Assembly: GCA_040266995.1 (NCBI GenBank)
Contig: JAWRHV010000030.1
Span: 1-64,000 of the forward strand
Length of the DNA: 64,000 bases
DNA from: UBA4312 sp040266995
Lineage (GTDB): Bacteria > Bacillota_I > Bacilli_A > Erysipelotrichales > Erysipelotrichaceae
Direction: 5' to 3'
Positions within the stretch are counted from its first letter, which is position 1; every line of letters begins with the position of its first letter. This document shows, piece by piece, positions 1 through 7,708 of this stretch. The notes beneath the pieces were generated by a model. That model ran no database searches and was not told the origin of the DNA. It saw only the letters and a list, made by a program, of their open reading frames with translations. The translations under genes were made by a program, and so were the position numbers.

Positions 1-2
1 TT

Positions 3-119
3 ATTTTTTTAAAACAAATGATGAAAAGCTTTAGCTGCAGCGCAGAAAGAGCAATGGAACTGTTAAATATCTCAAAAGAAGAACAGAAAATATATTTAGA
101 TCTTTTATCGAAGAGTTGA
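3..119 (+). CDS. Rpn-family protein, C-terminal end only (cut by window edge)
   Basis: This is an open reading frame entering from the left edge and ending at a TGA at 117-119. The visible 38 residues end in ...EEQKIYLDLLSKS and are nearly identical to the last residues of the full-length gene at 1572-2429; bases 1 to about 130 match 2311 onward with only a few substitutions. The module is a short helical tail found after the nuclease domain of PD-(D/E)XK transposase-like (Rpn/PDDEXK_2) proteins. Whether the upstream part encodes a complete nuclease or another stand-alone tail cannot be seen here. Confidence 0.7.
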   Translation: MFLKQMMKSFSCSAERAMELLNISKEEQKIYLDLLSKS

Positions 120-207
120 CGTAAAACCAAGAAGTCAACATCGAGCTACCGATGTTGAAAATGAAGACATAACCATTTCAAGAGAAATCAGAAAGGAGAT
201 AGGAAAG

Positions 208-414
208 ATGAATGCATGGGAACTAGTACACTATAGCCAAGGATACGAACAAGGAGAGAAAAACGGATTCAAGCAGGGTAAGGAAGAAACAATGATCGAA
301 ATCATGAAACAAATGATGAAAAGCTTTAGCTGCAGTGCAGAAAGAGCGATGGAACTGTTAAATATCTCAAAAGAAGAACAGAAAATATATTTAGATCTGT
401 TATCGAAGAGTTGA
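208..414 (+). CDS. Stand-alone Rpn C-terminal module (RpnS-like small protein)
   Basis: This 68-residue ORF begins MNAWELVHYSQGYEQG and ends EEQKIYLDLLSKS. It matches residues 222-285 of the Rpn-family protein at 1572-2429 except for a diverged lysine-rich linker. A strong Shine-Dalgarno (AAAGGAGATAGG) precedes the ATG. The sequence upstream of the ATG (from about 150) also matches the interior of the large gene but is frameshifted by loss of one A in the run after ATGTTG, so the nuclease part cannot be read through. It may be a truncated remnant. The alternative, suggested by the intact ORF and RBS, is an expressed antitoxin-like protein of the kind reported from within rpn genes. Function is inferred. 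Confidence 0.6.
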   Translation: MNAWELVHYSQGYEQGEKNGFKQGKEETMIEIMKQMMKSFSCSAERAMELLNISKEEQKIYLDLLSKS

Positions 415-422
415 CGTAAATT

Positions 423-449
423 CAGGAATCGAAAGGATTCCTGTTTTTT
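423..449 (+). terminator. Rho-independent terminator after the Rpn module
   Basis: An 8-bp stem CAGGAATC / GATTCCTG with a 5-nt loop is followed by six T. The same stem recurs after the full-length copy at 2438-2461, so the terminator belongs to the duplicated unit. Confidence 0.75.
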
Positions 450-506
450 ATAGACATTTCAATTAAATAATTAACAAAAGAAACAAAAGGATGCGCGATA
501 AACACA

Positions 507-550
507 AAAACTGTGTAACAGAGACAAATGCTCTATTACACAGTTTTTTT
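507..550. terminator. Bidirectional terminator between Rpn module and perR
   Basis: Inverted arms CTGTGTAA (511-518) and TTACACAG (536-543) are flanked by an A run on the left and a T run on the right. The hairpin can therefore end transcription from both directions, mainly that of the minus-strand perR gene. Confidence 0.7.
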
Positions 551-556
551 AGAAAA

Positions 557-958
557 TCAAACGGAACCCAGTTTTCTGCATGTTCCACAGATACCAATCA
601 GATTGATACTGCATTTTTCCACAAGATCCTCCGGATCCAGGCCTTCCATGTGGTTTCGATCGATCGGGATGGATCTCAGGTTTTTTACCTGCCCGCAATG
701 GCGGCAGATAAAGTGAGCATGCTCTGACATATCATAATCATAGCGCTCCGTATTGCCCGGTGTGATCACACGTTTGATCTTTCCTTCTTTTTCCAGAAAT
801 TTCAGGTTTCTGTAAACCGTAGCCAGACTCAAGGAAGGCATCGACTTTTTTAAGTTATCATAGATCATTTCAGCCGAAGGATGTTGCTCTGTAGAACATA
901 AATATTCATAGATCTTATCTCTCTGGTTGGAATGTCTGGATTTTCTTACAGGTTCCAT
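557..958 (-). CDS. perR: Peroxide-responsive repressor, Fur/PerR family
   Basis: This 133-residue Fur-family metal-dependent repressor has an N-terminal winged helix (SLATVYRNLKFLEKEG, about 44-59) and a C-terminal dimerisation domain. Structural zinc cysteines are C85/C88 (CRHC) and C124/C127 (CGTC). All five PerR-type sensing ligands can be aligned: H26, D74 (in RYDY), H80, H82 and D100. The Asp rather than Glu at the last position favours PerR over Fur. It lies 4 bp downstream of dps on the same strand and is probably co-transcribed. Its own RBS is weak. It likely represses dps and itself through the box at 1472-1490. Fur or Zur is less likely on ligand grounds. Confidence 0.88.
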   Translation of the reverse strand: MEPVRKSRHSNQRDKIYEYLCSTEQHPSAEMIYDNLKKSMPSLSLATVYRNLKFLEKEGKIKRVITPGNTERYDYDMSEHAHFICRHCGQVKNLRSIPIDRNHMEGLDPEDLVEKCSINLIGICGTCRKLGSV

Positions 959-962
959 GGTC

Positions 963-1403
963 TTATTTTAACATAGATTTTAAGAACCAGATATTCTTGT
1001 TGTAATTGGAAATGTGGTCTTCCATCATGGCAACAAGATCGAAAGCATCTTCCTTGTCTGCCGTTTCTCTGATTTTCAAAGTCTGTTCCTTTAACAGCTC
1101 CATATCAGCCAATGTAATCTCGATGGATTCCTTGATACTAACTTCCTTGCTATCCAATTCCTGGATAGTAGCCAGTTTCAGATACTGTGTCAAGCTGGCT
1201 GCCGGCATTTCATCGTGCATACGCAGGATCTCCGCCGTTTCATCCAATACATCAGCATAAGCATCATAGATTGATTCCAGGAACTCATGGACAGCCTTGA
1301 ACTGTGTTCCGACTACGTTCCAATGCAGGTTATGCATTTTAATGTAAGACACACCAATATTTGCGATATATTCATTTACTAAGTTTACTGTATTTTTATT
1401 CAT
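963..1403 (-). CDS. dps: Dps-family ferritin-like protein
   Basis: This 146-residue mini-ferritin oxidises Fe(II) with hydrogen peroxide and stores iron in a dodecameric shell; some members bind DNA. The intersubunit ferroxidase ligands are visible: H27 (in HNLHW), H39, D54 and E58, spaced as in Listeria/Bacillus Dps. The start is fixed by the AAGGAGG ribosome binding site just upstream. It is the first gene of a two-gene unit with perR and lies behind a palindromic Fur/PerR-type operator, so induction by peroxide or iron is expected. Confidence 0.92.
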   Translation of the reverse strand: MNKNTVNLVNEYIANIGVSYIKMHNLHWNVVGTQFKAVHEFLESIYDAYADVLDETAEILRMHDEMPAASLTQYLKLATIQELDSKEVSIKESIEITLADMELLKEQTLKIRETADKEDAFDLVAMMEDHISNYNKNIWFLKSMLK

Positions 1404-1471
1404 TTTAATTTCCTCCTTTTGAAAGATTTCTTCTTTCTGACTTAAGTATATCTTAAATAGTATCTCTTGTC

Positions 1472-1490
1472 AATAATGATTATCATTATT
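1472..1490. promoter_or_regulatory. Fur/PerR-type operator upstream of dps-perR
   Basis: A 19-bp perfect inverted repeat around a single central base, AATAATGATTATCATTATT, differs from the classical Fur box only in its outer bases and also resembles a PerR box. It lies about 70 bp upstream of the dps start codon. Confidence 0.8.
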
Positions 1491-1571
1491 ATTAAAGAAC
1501 TTTTTACTATAGTTTTTGTCGTTCTTTTTTAGCTTCGTAGTAGGTAATAAGACTAAAGAAAAGGAGGAATC

Positions 1572-2429
1572 ATGTCAGCTATCAAGGAAGAAGTCTTAAA
1601 CTACACATTGGAAGAGATCCAAAAGGATGGATCCAGTACCCGATTATTATCGATCCCGCTTATCCAGGCACTGTATGCGAGGGAACTGATCGAAGAATGT
1701 AAAGGCATGTCGATCGATGAATTGGCATATGGTTATATCGAATCCGGAAAGAATGTATATAAGGATCCGTTTGATAGTGAAGTTATCTATGATGCCTGCT
1801 ACGACATCCGACAGAAGCAGGAAAAGGGCATGCATCTGCGCGTCAATATCGAGCTGCAGAAAGATCTGTATCTGCCGTATCCGTTATTCAACCGCATGAC
1901 GAAGTATGGCTGTCGTCTGATCGACCATCAGTATGAAATGAAAAATATCATGTATAAGTATCGACATATGATACCGGTGGTCAGCATATGGTTAATAATG
2001 AATCCGAAACCGGAATATAGGAATACCATATATAGAACGAGCTTAAAGAGCCCGGAAGGAGAGGAAACTCTACGAATCATCGTATTGAATCTATCGAAAG
2101 AAAGATCACCGGAGAAAATACTGGATCTGTCCAACCGCTTATTTATGATCAACGCGAAAAAGGAGGACAAAATACAAATGTTGAAAAATGAAGGCATAAC
2201 CATTTCAAAAGAAATCAGAGAGGAGATAGGAAAGATGAACGCATGGGAACTAGTACACTATAGCCAAGGATACGAACAAGGAAGCAAAAAGGGTCGAGAA
2301 GAGACCACCGTTATTTTTTTAAAACAAATGATGAAAAGCTTTAGCTGTAGCGCAGAAAGAGCAATGGAACTATTAAATATCTCAAAAGAAGAACAGAAAA
2401 TATATTTAGATCTGTTATCGAAGAGTTGA
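1572..2429 (+). CDS. Rpn-family PD-(D/E)XK nuclease (transposase-like)
   Basis: This 285-residue protein is of the PD-(D/E)XK nuclease transposase-like family (PDDEXK_2/Rpn). The nuclease core lies at about residues 60-100: the Asp of YDACYDIR, then HLRVNIELQKD supplying the E-x-Q/K strand. A middle region (110-215) follows, then a C-terminal helical module (222-285) shared with two other copies in this window. Relatives are described as recombination-promoting nucleases, and some act in phage defence as toxins. RBS AAAGGAGG fixes the start. An in-frame ATG at 2235 with its own Shine-Dalgarno lies at the module boundary. A hairpin terminator follows. No terminal inverted repeats were recognised, so insertion by transposition is not shown. 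Confidence 0.8.
   Translation: MSAIKEEVLNYTLEEIQKDGSSTRLLSIPLIQALYARELIEECKGMSIDELAYGYIESGKNVYKDPFDSEVIYDACYDIRQKQEKGMHLRVNIELQKDLYLPYPLFNRMTKYGCRLIDHQYEMKNIMYKYRHMIPVVSIWLIMNPKPEYRNTIYRTSLKSPEGEETLRIIVLNLSKERSPEKILDLSNRLFMINAKKEDKIQMLKNEGITISKEIREEIGKMNAWELVHYSQGYEQGSKKGREETTVIFLKQMMKSFSCSAERAMELLNISKEEQKIYLDLLSKS
2235..2429 (+). other. Possible internal translation start: RpnS-like C-terminal product
   Basis: The in-frame ATG at codon 222 of the Rpn gene is preceded by an AGGAG (2221-2225) at 9-nt spacing. Translation from here would give a 64-residue protein equivalent to the independent 68-residue ORF at 208-414. Intragenic antitoxins made this way have been reported for E. coli rpn genes. 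Here the start is inferred from sequence only. Confidence 0.5.
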
Positions 2430-2437
2430 CGTAAAAA

Positions 2438-2470
2438 CAGGAATCTGATTATGGATTCCTGTTTAATTGT
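2438..2470 (+). terminator. Terminator after the Rpn-family gene
   Basis: An 8-bp stem CAGGAATC / GATTCCTG is followed by a broken T-rich tract (GTTTAATTGTTT). It uses the same stem as the hairpin at 423-443. Confidence 0.65.
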
Positions 2471-2576
2471 TTATTAAGAGTCTGAATAAAAAAAACTGAT
2501 TAAAATTATATTTTGTTAAATGCTTGTTAGAATCTATTTTTGGGTTTGTTAACTAAATTATGGAAGTTCTTTATAA

Positions 2577-2604
2577 ATAAATGGGAGGGGCCCCTCCCAT
2601 TTAT
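2577..2604. repeat. 28-bp perfect palindrome with GC-rich core
   Basis: Arms of 14 bases meet without a loop around GGGGCCCC, in an otherwise AT-rich gap. A second small hairpin (CCACC / GGTGG, about 2627-2642) follows. There is no T tract, so it is not a typical terminator. It could be an end of a lost mobile element or a protein binding site. Confidence 0.6.
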
Positions 2605-2662
2605 ATTTCCCCAGGAATTGAAGACCACCATTAAGGGTGGCGGATCTTCTATAATTATTCGA

Positions 2663-2806
2663 TTAATAAACTAGACACTTTTTAAGGCGGCCGGATAAAT
2701 TATTGTTAACCATTAACTGATTGAGCACCATCGACCAGTTGTTTAGATGTTCATTTTCAATACCTTTGGAATATAAATTTCGCATCAGTCTCCAATCCGT
2801 AAAAAG
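2663..2806 (-). pseudogene. Gene remnant, C-terminal fragment of unknown protein
   Basis: On the minus strand an open frame of about 47 codons, without a start codon at its upstream end, reads LFTDWRLMRNLYSKGIENEH and continues to a TAA at 2663-2665. A second open frame in the preceding bases suggests a frameshift. It looks like the tail of a decayed gene, perhaps of a mobile element, but I do not recognise the family. The rest of the 2471-2878 gap shows only the palindrome at 2577-2604 and a small hairpin. Confidence 0.3.
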
Positions 2807-2878
2807 TCACCCACACAGATAAAAAATACGTCCTCTACAACTCTAGCTTAGATTATTTTCGGATACAACATATGCATA

Positions 2879-2936
2879 AAAAAATCTGTGCAAGTGGTTG
2901 AGCCGTGCGCTCTCAACTCACTCACACAGATTAGAT
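2879..2936 (-). terminator. Terminator of the secreted CxxC protein gene
   Basis: A long imperfect hairpin pairs AATCTGTG with CACAGATT and also an inner GTTGAG with CTCAAC. On the minus strand it is followed by a T run (the A run at 2879-2885 of the plus strand). Confidence 0.7.
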
Positions 2937-2943
2937 TACACTT

Positions 2944-4011
2944 TTAAGGATTACAATTCATACAAGGGCTATATCCCATAGACATAGCTTCATCTCTGGT
3001 TCCTTCAAAATAACGTTTATTGTGCTCAGCCATGCGGCTAACACTATAACATTCTGGATAATGAAATTTGCCTGTATTTGCATTCAAGATATACGTATGG
3101 ACATTGGCTTGTCTGGTCGCTTCTGCTTCTTCCTGTTGACGTAATATTTCAGCTTGTTCGGCTTCTGTATCTAGTCTTGTCTGAATATCCGTGTTGGTTT
3201 GATCTAATACGGCGATGGATTGATCGATGGTATCAAAAGATTCCTTGTTTTCTATCTGAGTTAAGACTTCTTGTTTTCGTTGGTCAAATATTGCTTTTTC
3301 CTGATCATTAGCTTGATCTAAGACCTTTTTGGAGTTCACAGTATCTTTTAAAGAAGCATATTTCTCCGCTTCTTCTTTATGAATTTTTGTGGTTTCAACA
3401 CAGCCGGATGTATCCATAGAATTTACAAATTCTTCAAATTCATAATCGTTTTTATCTTCTTTATAAGTAATCAAAGAAGTTTTATATACACCTTCATGTG
3501 TTGGAATAATATATGTTTCACCTACGATATTGTCCGATAACAAATCAATATCATCACTCATTTCAACAGAATAAGTAACGTATGTACAAGGTACAGAATC
3601 CACTTCTTTTGTTTCCAGCTTTAAATCCTTGATTTCACAGTTTTTAAATTCTGGATATTCTTCAATCATTGATTGAACTGCTTTTTTATTTAGAGTTTTC
3701 TCTACATAATCTGTTTCAATATCATCTACATCCACTTTAACAACAGGAAATATCTGTGAGTTCACTAAATGAAAAGATACAATATCCTCTTGTTTATCTT
3801 CTTCCAATTCAGCATTGACTGAATAATTTAATTCTTCACATGTTTGTGCACTTTCCCCGGTTATCGTTTTAAAGTCTTTTAATAAAGCTGTCAATATACC
3901 TTGACTGGTATTGTTCGACTCCTTATCTTTAGCGTAGATATAAGAAGTATTCATGGTCAAAACAAAAGCTATCAATATTACATTCGTTATTTTTTTTATT
4001 ATTTTTATCAT
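2944..4011 (-). CDS. Secreted protein with C-terminal FHYP-C...CxxC motif
   Basis: From the ATG at 4011 (preceded by AAGGTGA) the protein is 355 residues; a longer frame exists, but the upstream part has no RBS. A signal peptide (MIKIIKKITNVILIAFVLTM) leads to a mature, acidic and coiled-coil-rich region (EQAEILRQQEEAEATRQ near residue 300). A conserved-looking C-terminal module follows: GKFHYPECYSVSRM...SPCMNCNP, with C and CxxC placed to bind metal. This module is common at the C-terminus of secreted or membrane proteins of low-GC Gram-positives, where its role is unclear. The family of the central part is not recognised. It is monocistronic with its own terminator. Confidence 0.65.
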   Translation of the reverse strand: MIKIIKKITNVILIAFVLTMNTSYIYAKDKESNNTSQGILTALLKDFKTITGESAQTCEELNYSVNAELEEDKQEDIVSFHLVNSQIFPVVKVDVDDIETDYVEKTLNKKAVQSMIEEYPEFKNCEIKDLKLETKEVDSVPCTYVTYSVEMSDDIDLLSDNIVGETYIIPTHEGVYKTSLITYKEDKNDYEFEEFVNSMDTSGCVETTKIHKEEAEKYASLKDTVNSKKVLDQANDQEKAIFDQRKQEVLTQIENKESFDTIDQSIAVLDQTNTDIQTRLDTEAEQAEILRQQEEAEATRQANVHTYILNANTGKFHYPECYSVSRMAEHNKRYFEGTRDEAMSMGYSPCMNCNP

Positions 4012-4171
4012 ATTTATCACCTTAATTAGATTATAGATTATAGAGAAGATGGAAAAAAGGGTAAAAGGATAAAAAGCTATATAAATATGAACGGAATTCC
4101 TATACACAAAACGATTGCATAGTATTATTTGTGGTAGAATAGATGTACAAATTCAAGGTAAAGAGGATACT

Positions 4172-5176
4172 ATGATTGACGTAAAAAAGATGATAAATTA
4201 CCTTTTCGGAATGCGCTTTCCGGAACTGGACAGTACGGAAATAACAAAAGAGGATACGGTTTATTCCCGTGCATACATCGAGCGATTAAAGATTTTCACA
4301 AAGAATCAGCATAATAATAATTTGTTATTATTAATAGGTTGTGGGTCTATTATCATGTTGTTGTTTATTTTTATTGGGACACAGCCGAAGTATGGTCCTC
4401 TATTCTTTTTTGATAGCTGTTTTTTTGGTATTATTTTTTACTGTTTATGCCAAAGATATTCACAAACAAAACAGATGGAGGAGCAACTGAAACTTTTCGA
4501 ATCAATCTTATATACGATGGACACAAAACAATCTTATCCAATCAGGGATCTGGCCACTAAAGCATATACAGAAAGAAATCTCGCAGTTCAGAAAATTCAG
4601 GATATGATTGATCACAGATGGTTTTTACAAGGACATCTTATTAAAGATAAAGATTTATTCTGTTTGACAGATCATGCCTATTTCATGAATACGGATCAAA
4701 CAGATAAATCAGACGAAGAAACTAAAGATACAATTGAGAAGATACAAGCCTTGAGACAGTATGATTTGCTGGTGGATGCCGGCAATGATTATCTGGATAA
4801 AATCAAGGAATCCAGTGAGGGCATCCGTGAACAGGAAGTAAAAGAATGTATTTTGGAGACAGAAGAACAGATTGATAAGTTAAATAGTTACTTTGCGAAG
4901 AATAAGAATAATCTGAGCATATTAAAAAGGATGGTTAATTATTATTTACCTACCACCTTAACAATCATCAAAAGATATATTCAATCTTATGAATACAATG
5001 ATTCAAAAGAAGTAAAGAAGAATAGAGAAGATATGCATAATGCATTTATAGATTTAAAAGATGCTTATACACAAATGTACAATCACCTATTCGAAGAAGA
5101 TGTTGTGGATGTAAATGCAGATTTAGCTGTTTTGCAGACAATGTTAATAAAAGATGGTTATAAAACAAAAGAGTAA
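4172..5176 (+). CDS. XpaC-like membrane protein (5-bromo-4-chloroindolyl phosphate hydrolysis family)
   Basis: This protein of about 334 residues starts at the ATG at 4172 behind AAAGAGGA. Two adjacent hydrophobic segments (about residues 53-72 and 78-93) form a membrane hairpin. A cytoplasmic alpha-helical region follows: RQYDLLVDAGNDYLDKIKES, then an ILKRMVNYYLPTTLTIIKRY stretch that is characteristic of the XpaC family. The actual function of that family is unknown despite its historical name; homologues often accompany TelA/toxic-anion-resistance genes, not seen here. It precedes the Ig-like protein gene by 9 bp, so the two are probably co-transcribed. Confidence 0.65.
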   Translation: MIDVKKMINYLFGMRFPELDSTEITKEDTVYSRAYIERLKIFTKNQHNNNLLLLIGCGSIIMLLFIFIGTQPKYGPLFFFDSCFFGIIFYCLCQRYSQTKQMEEQLKLFESILYTMDTKQSYPIRDLATKAYTERNLAVQKIQDMIDHRWFLQGHLIKDKDLFCLTDHAYFMNTDQTDKSDEETKDTIEKIQALRQYDLLVDAGNDYLDKIKESSEGIREQEVKECILETEEQIDKLNSYFAKNKNNLSILKRMVNYYLPTTLTIIKRYIQSYEYNDSKEVKKNREDMHNAFIDLKDAYTQMYNHLFEEDVVDVNADLAVLQTMLIKDGYKTKE

Positions 5177-5185
5177 GGGGATTTT

Positions 5186-6088
5186 ATGGTTCAATTTAAG
5201 GATAGACGTTCTATTTTTATCGGCATTTTTACAGTGTTTGCTCTAATTAATATTATATATATTTTTATAGTAAATCAGCCTGATACGATCCACGTGAAAA
5301 AAGAAACGATTGAGATAGAATATGGGGATCGATTTAGAGAAAGTGTAATATATGATAATATTACTAACAAGGATCTGCCAGATGACTTGAAATATACTAT
5401 TACCCCTAATATAAAGGGAAACGTATATCCGTCTTGTGGTACATATCAATGTTTGATTACTGGAGATCAATTGATAGATAAGACGATTAAGATTGTTGTA
5501 AAAGATACAACACCACCTGATATAACAAATAGTAAACCATTAAATCTAGAGTTAAAATCACCAGTGGATTTAGAGGAATACTTTTCTATAGACGACAAGA
5601 GTGATTACAGCGTTAAAATAATAGATGATGATTTAAACAAATATCAAGCCGGACAATATACGATTACGGTGCAGGCAACGGATGAATATGAGAATACAGC
5701 CTCAAAAGATTTCACCGTAACAGTAATCAATAATGAAGATAATAAACCGGCTAGAAATGAAGATGGGGCAGAAACAACGGATAAAGAATACAATGATGAA
5801 ATAACATCCAGGTTTTACCGTGAAAAAAATGATATCAATCCATGCTTGATCATCCAGTTTGATGGAGAGATTAATATAGATACGGATAACCGGCTAGAGA
5901 TATTTGATACTTTGTATAACTATTATAAAGATGTCTATAACCTGGATGCCTACGCAAAAGAAGGAAAACTGGACATCCAGATTTATGAAGGAGATCTATG
6001 CAAATATACGATAACAAATGAAGCATATACAGTTTATTTAAATGGAGAAGCTGTTGCCACATTTGATGATTACCATTATCCAGAGTGA
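5186..6088 (+). CDS. Membrane-anchored surface protein with Ig-like (DUF5011-type) domain
   Basis: This 300-residue protein has an N-terminal membrane anchor (about residues 11-30) followed by an extracytoplasmic region. The stretch with VKDTTPPDI at about residues 105-115 and AGQYTITVQATDEYENTASKDF at about 155-175 is typical of bacterial Ig-like/DUF5011 beta domains. A short acidic linker and a C-terminal globular domain rich in Tyr and Asp follow. No sortase motif is visible, so attachment is probably by the N-terminal helix. It is paired with the XpaC-like gene upstream. Its ligand or partner is unknown. Confidence 0.6.
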   Translation: MVQFKDRRSIFIGIFTVFALINIIYIFIVNQPDTIHVKKETIEIEYGDRFRESVIYDNITNKDLPDDLKYTITPNIKGNVYPSCGTYQCLITGDQLIDKTIKIVVKDTTPPDITNSKPLNLELKSPVDLEEYFSIDDKSDYSVKIIDDDLNKYQAGQYTITVQATDEYENTASKDFTVTVINNEDNKPARNEDGAETTDKEYNDEITSRFYREKNDINPCLIIQFDGEINIDTDNRLEIFDTLYNYYKDVYNLDAYAKEGKLDIQIYEGDLCKYTITNEAYTVYLNGEAVATFDDYHYPE

Positions 6089-6244
6089 GGGGATTAGAGA
6101 ATACATTATTCTGAGATTCCTTACGGATACTACCATTTCTACAAGTTGAATGGTTTTCAAAATGACTAAAATGAATAATAAATACGCAGGTATTATGCTA
6201 AAAATTTTTTACATCAATAATAATTAGAATACAGAGGAATACAA

Positions 6245-7708
6245 ATGAGAACGATTAATTTGCCACCTTACGCACCTACATTAATAGAATCAACCAGAGC
6301 GATCGGATATTCATTAGAAACAGCAGTAGCTGATATTATAGATAACAGTATTGCAGCAAAGGCCAAGAACATATGGATAAATTATTTTCCAATAAATGAT
6401 CCCTATATAACGATACTAGACGATGGAATTGGTATGAATAGCAATGAAATTAATATTGCTATGCAATATGGTAGCAAAAATCCTTTAGAATCACGTGATA
6501 ACAAAGATCTGGGACGATTTGGCCTAGGATTAAAAACAGCATCACTATCACAATGTAGAATTTTAACTGTGGTTTCAAAGCAAGGAGATCAAATTGAGTC
6601 TCGACAATGGAATATTGATCATGTTATTGAGACAGGAGAATGGTCCTTACTCTCGTTGGATACTGATGAATTGAAAGATATGCCACAGATTAATGATTTA
6701 TTAAACTTAAAATCTGGAACGTTAGTGATTTGGCAAAACTTAGATAGGCTTAGAGCAGGTGAAATTGATTTTGATAAATCGTTAGGAAAAAAACTGGATG
6801 AGGTCAGAGATCATTTGGCTCTAGTATTCCATCGTTACTTGACTGGGGAAAAAGGTATTAAGAAAATAGTACTTAAGATGAATAATAACAGAATAATTCC
6901 TGCAAATCCATTTTTGATAGAAAAGAGTAATCAAATAATGGAGGATGAAATCATAGTTATCAGAGGGAAAAAGATAATAGTTCGACCTTTTATTCTCCCG
7001 CATACATCAAAATTATCTTCTTCTGAAATTAAGTCATTAGGGGGAAAAGATGGGCTTAGAAGAGGACAAGGGTTCTATATTTACAGAAATAAACGTTTAT
7101 TAATATGGGGAACTTGGTTTAGAATGGCTCGAAAGGGAGAAACATCAAAGCTGGCGAGGATTCAAGTGGATATACCTAATGATTTAGATGATTTATGGAC
7201 ATTAGATATTAAAAAATCTGAAGCTATTCCTCCAGCAGAAGTTAAGAATAACCTTAAAAGCATTGTTGATCGGTTGTCTGCTCAAAGCACAAGAACATGG
7301 ACATATAGAGGTAAAAAAGAAACTAGCGAAGAAATTGTACATCTTTGGAATAGGCTAAAAACAAGAAATGGTGGCTATATTTATGAAATCAACAGAAATA
7401 ACCCCATTATTAAAGAATTGGTAGATAGTGATTCTTCTATTAAAGGTAAATTAGAAATGTTGTTTAAACAAATAGAACAGGGTTTGCCGTTAAATTCTCT
7501 TTATATTGACTTAACTAAAGACGAAAAAATAGAGAATGACAGTTTAATGGATACTGCTGAGATACTTAAGTCCTTAAAAACTATCATTTCTAGTTATAAT
7601 GAGGATGAACGCTTAAGTGCAATTGATAGTTTTAAAAAAGTAGAACCCTTTTGTAATTACAAAAGGGAAATAGATAAAGCTGTGGAGGAGGGATTATTAA
7701 ATGACTAA
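6245..7708 (+). CDS. GHKL ATPase of the paraMORC type (defence island)
   Basis: This 487-residue ATPase shows the GHKL signatures: N box ETAVADIIDNSI (25-36), G1 box DDGIGM (59-64) and G2 box GRFGLGLKTAS (90-100). An S5-like transducer region follows with RRGQGFYIYRNKRLLIWGTW at about 277-296, as in prokaryotic MORC/MutL-like proteins of restriction systems. It opens a set of overlapping genes (Z1, PD-(D/E)XK, AIPR, HNH). In such loci the ATPase is thought to act as a DNA clamp or remodeller working with the helicase and nucleases; this role is inferred from family context. The start is set by AGAGGA before the ATG. Confidence 0.85.
   Translation: MRTINLPPYAPTLIESTRAIGYSLETAVADIIDNSIAAKAKNIWINYFPINDPYITILDDGIGMNSNEINIAMQYGSKNPLESRDNKDLGRFGLGLKTASLSQCRILTVVSKQGDQIESRQWNIDHVIETGEWSLLSLDTDELKDMPQINDLLNLKSGTLVIWQNLDRLRAGEIDFDKSLGKKLDEVRDHLALVFHRYLTGEKGIKKIVLKMNNNRIIPANPFLIEKSNQIMEDEIIVIRGKKIIVRPFILPHTSKLSSSEIKSLGGKDGLRRGQGFYIYRNKRLLIWGTWFRMARKGETSKLARIQVDIPNDLDDLWTLDIKKSEAIPPAEVKNNLKSIVDRLSAQSTRTWTYRGKKETSEEIVHLWNRLKTRNGGYIYEINRNNPIIKELVDSDSSIKGKLEMLFKQIEQGLPLNSLYIDLTKDEKIENDSLMDTAEILKSLKTIISSYNEDERLSAIDSFKKVEPFCNYKREIDKAVEEGLLND

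Noticed and set aside
491..727. Open frames on the plus strand opposite perR (491-727, 528-716)
   Set aside because: They lie antisense to a complete Fur-family gene with all metal ligands; no ribosome binding site or recognisable product.
1572..2429. Complete insertion sequence around the PD-(D/E)XK transposase-like gene
   Set aside because: No terminal inverted repeats or target duplications could be recognised, and Rpn-family proteins are not classical transposases.
6089..6170. Open stretch reading EIPYGYYHFYKLNG after the Ig-like protein gene
   Set aside because: Too short (18 codons to a stop), no start or RBS; might be a remnant but nothing supports it.
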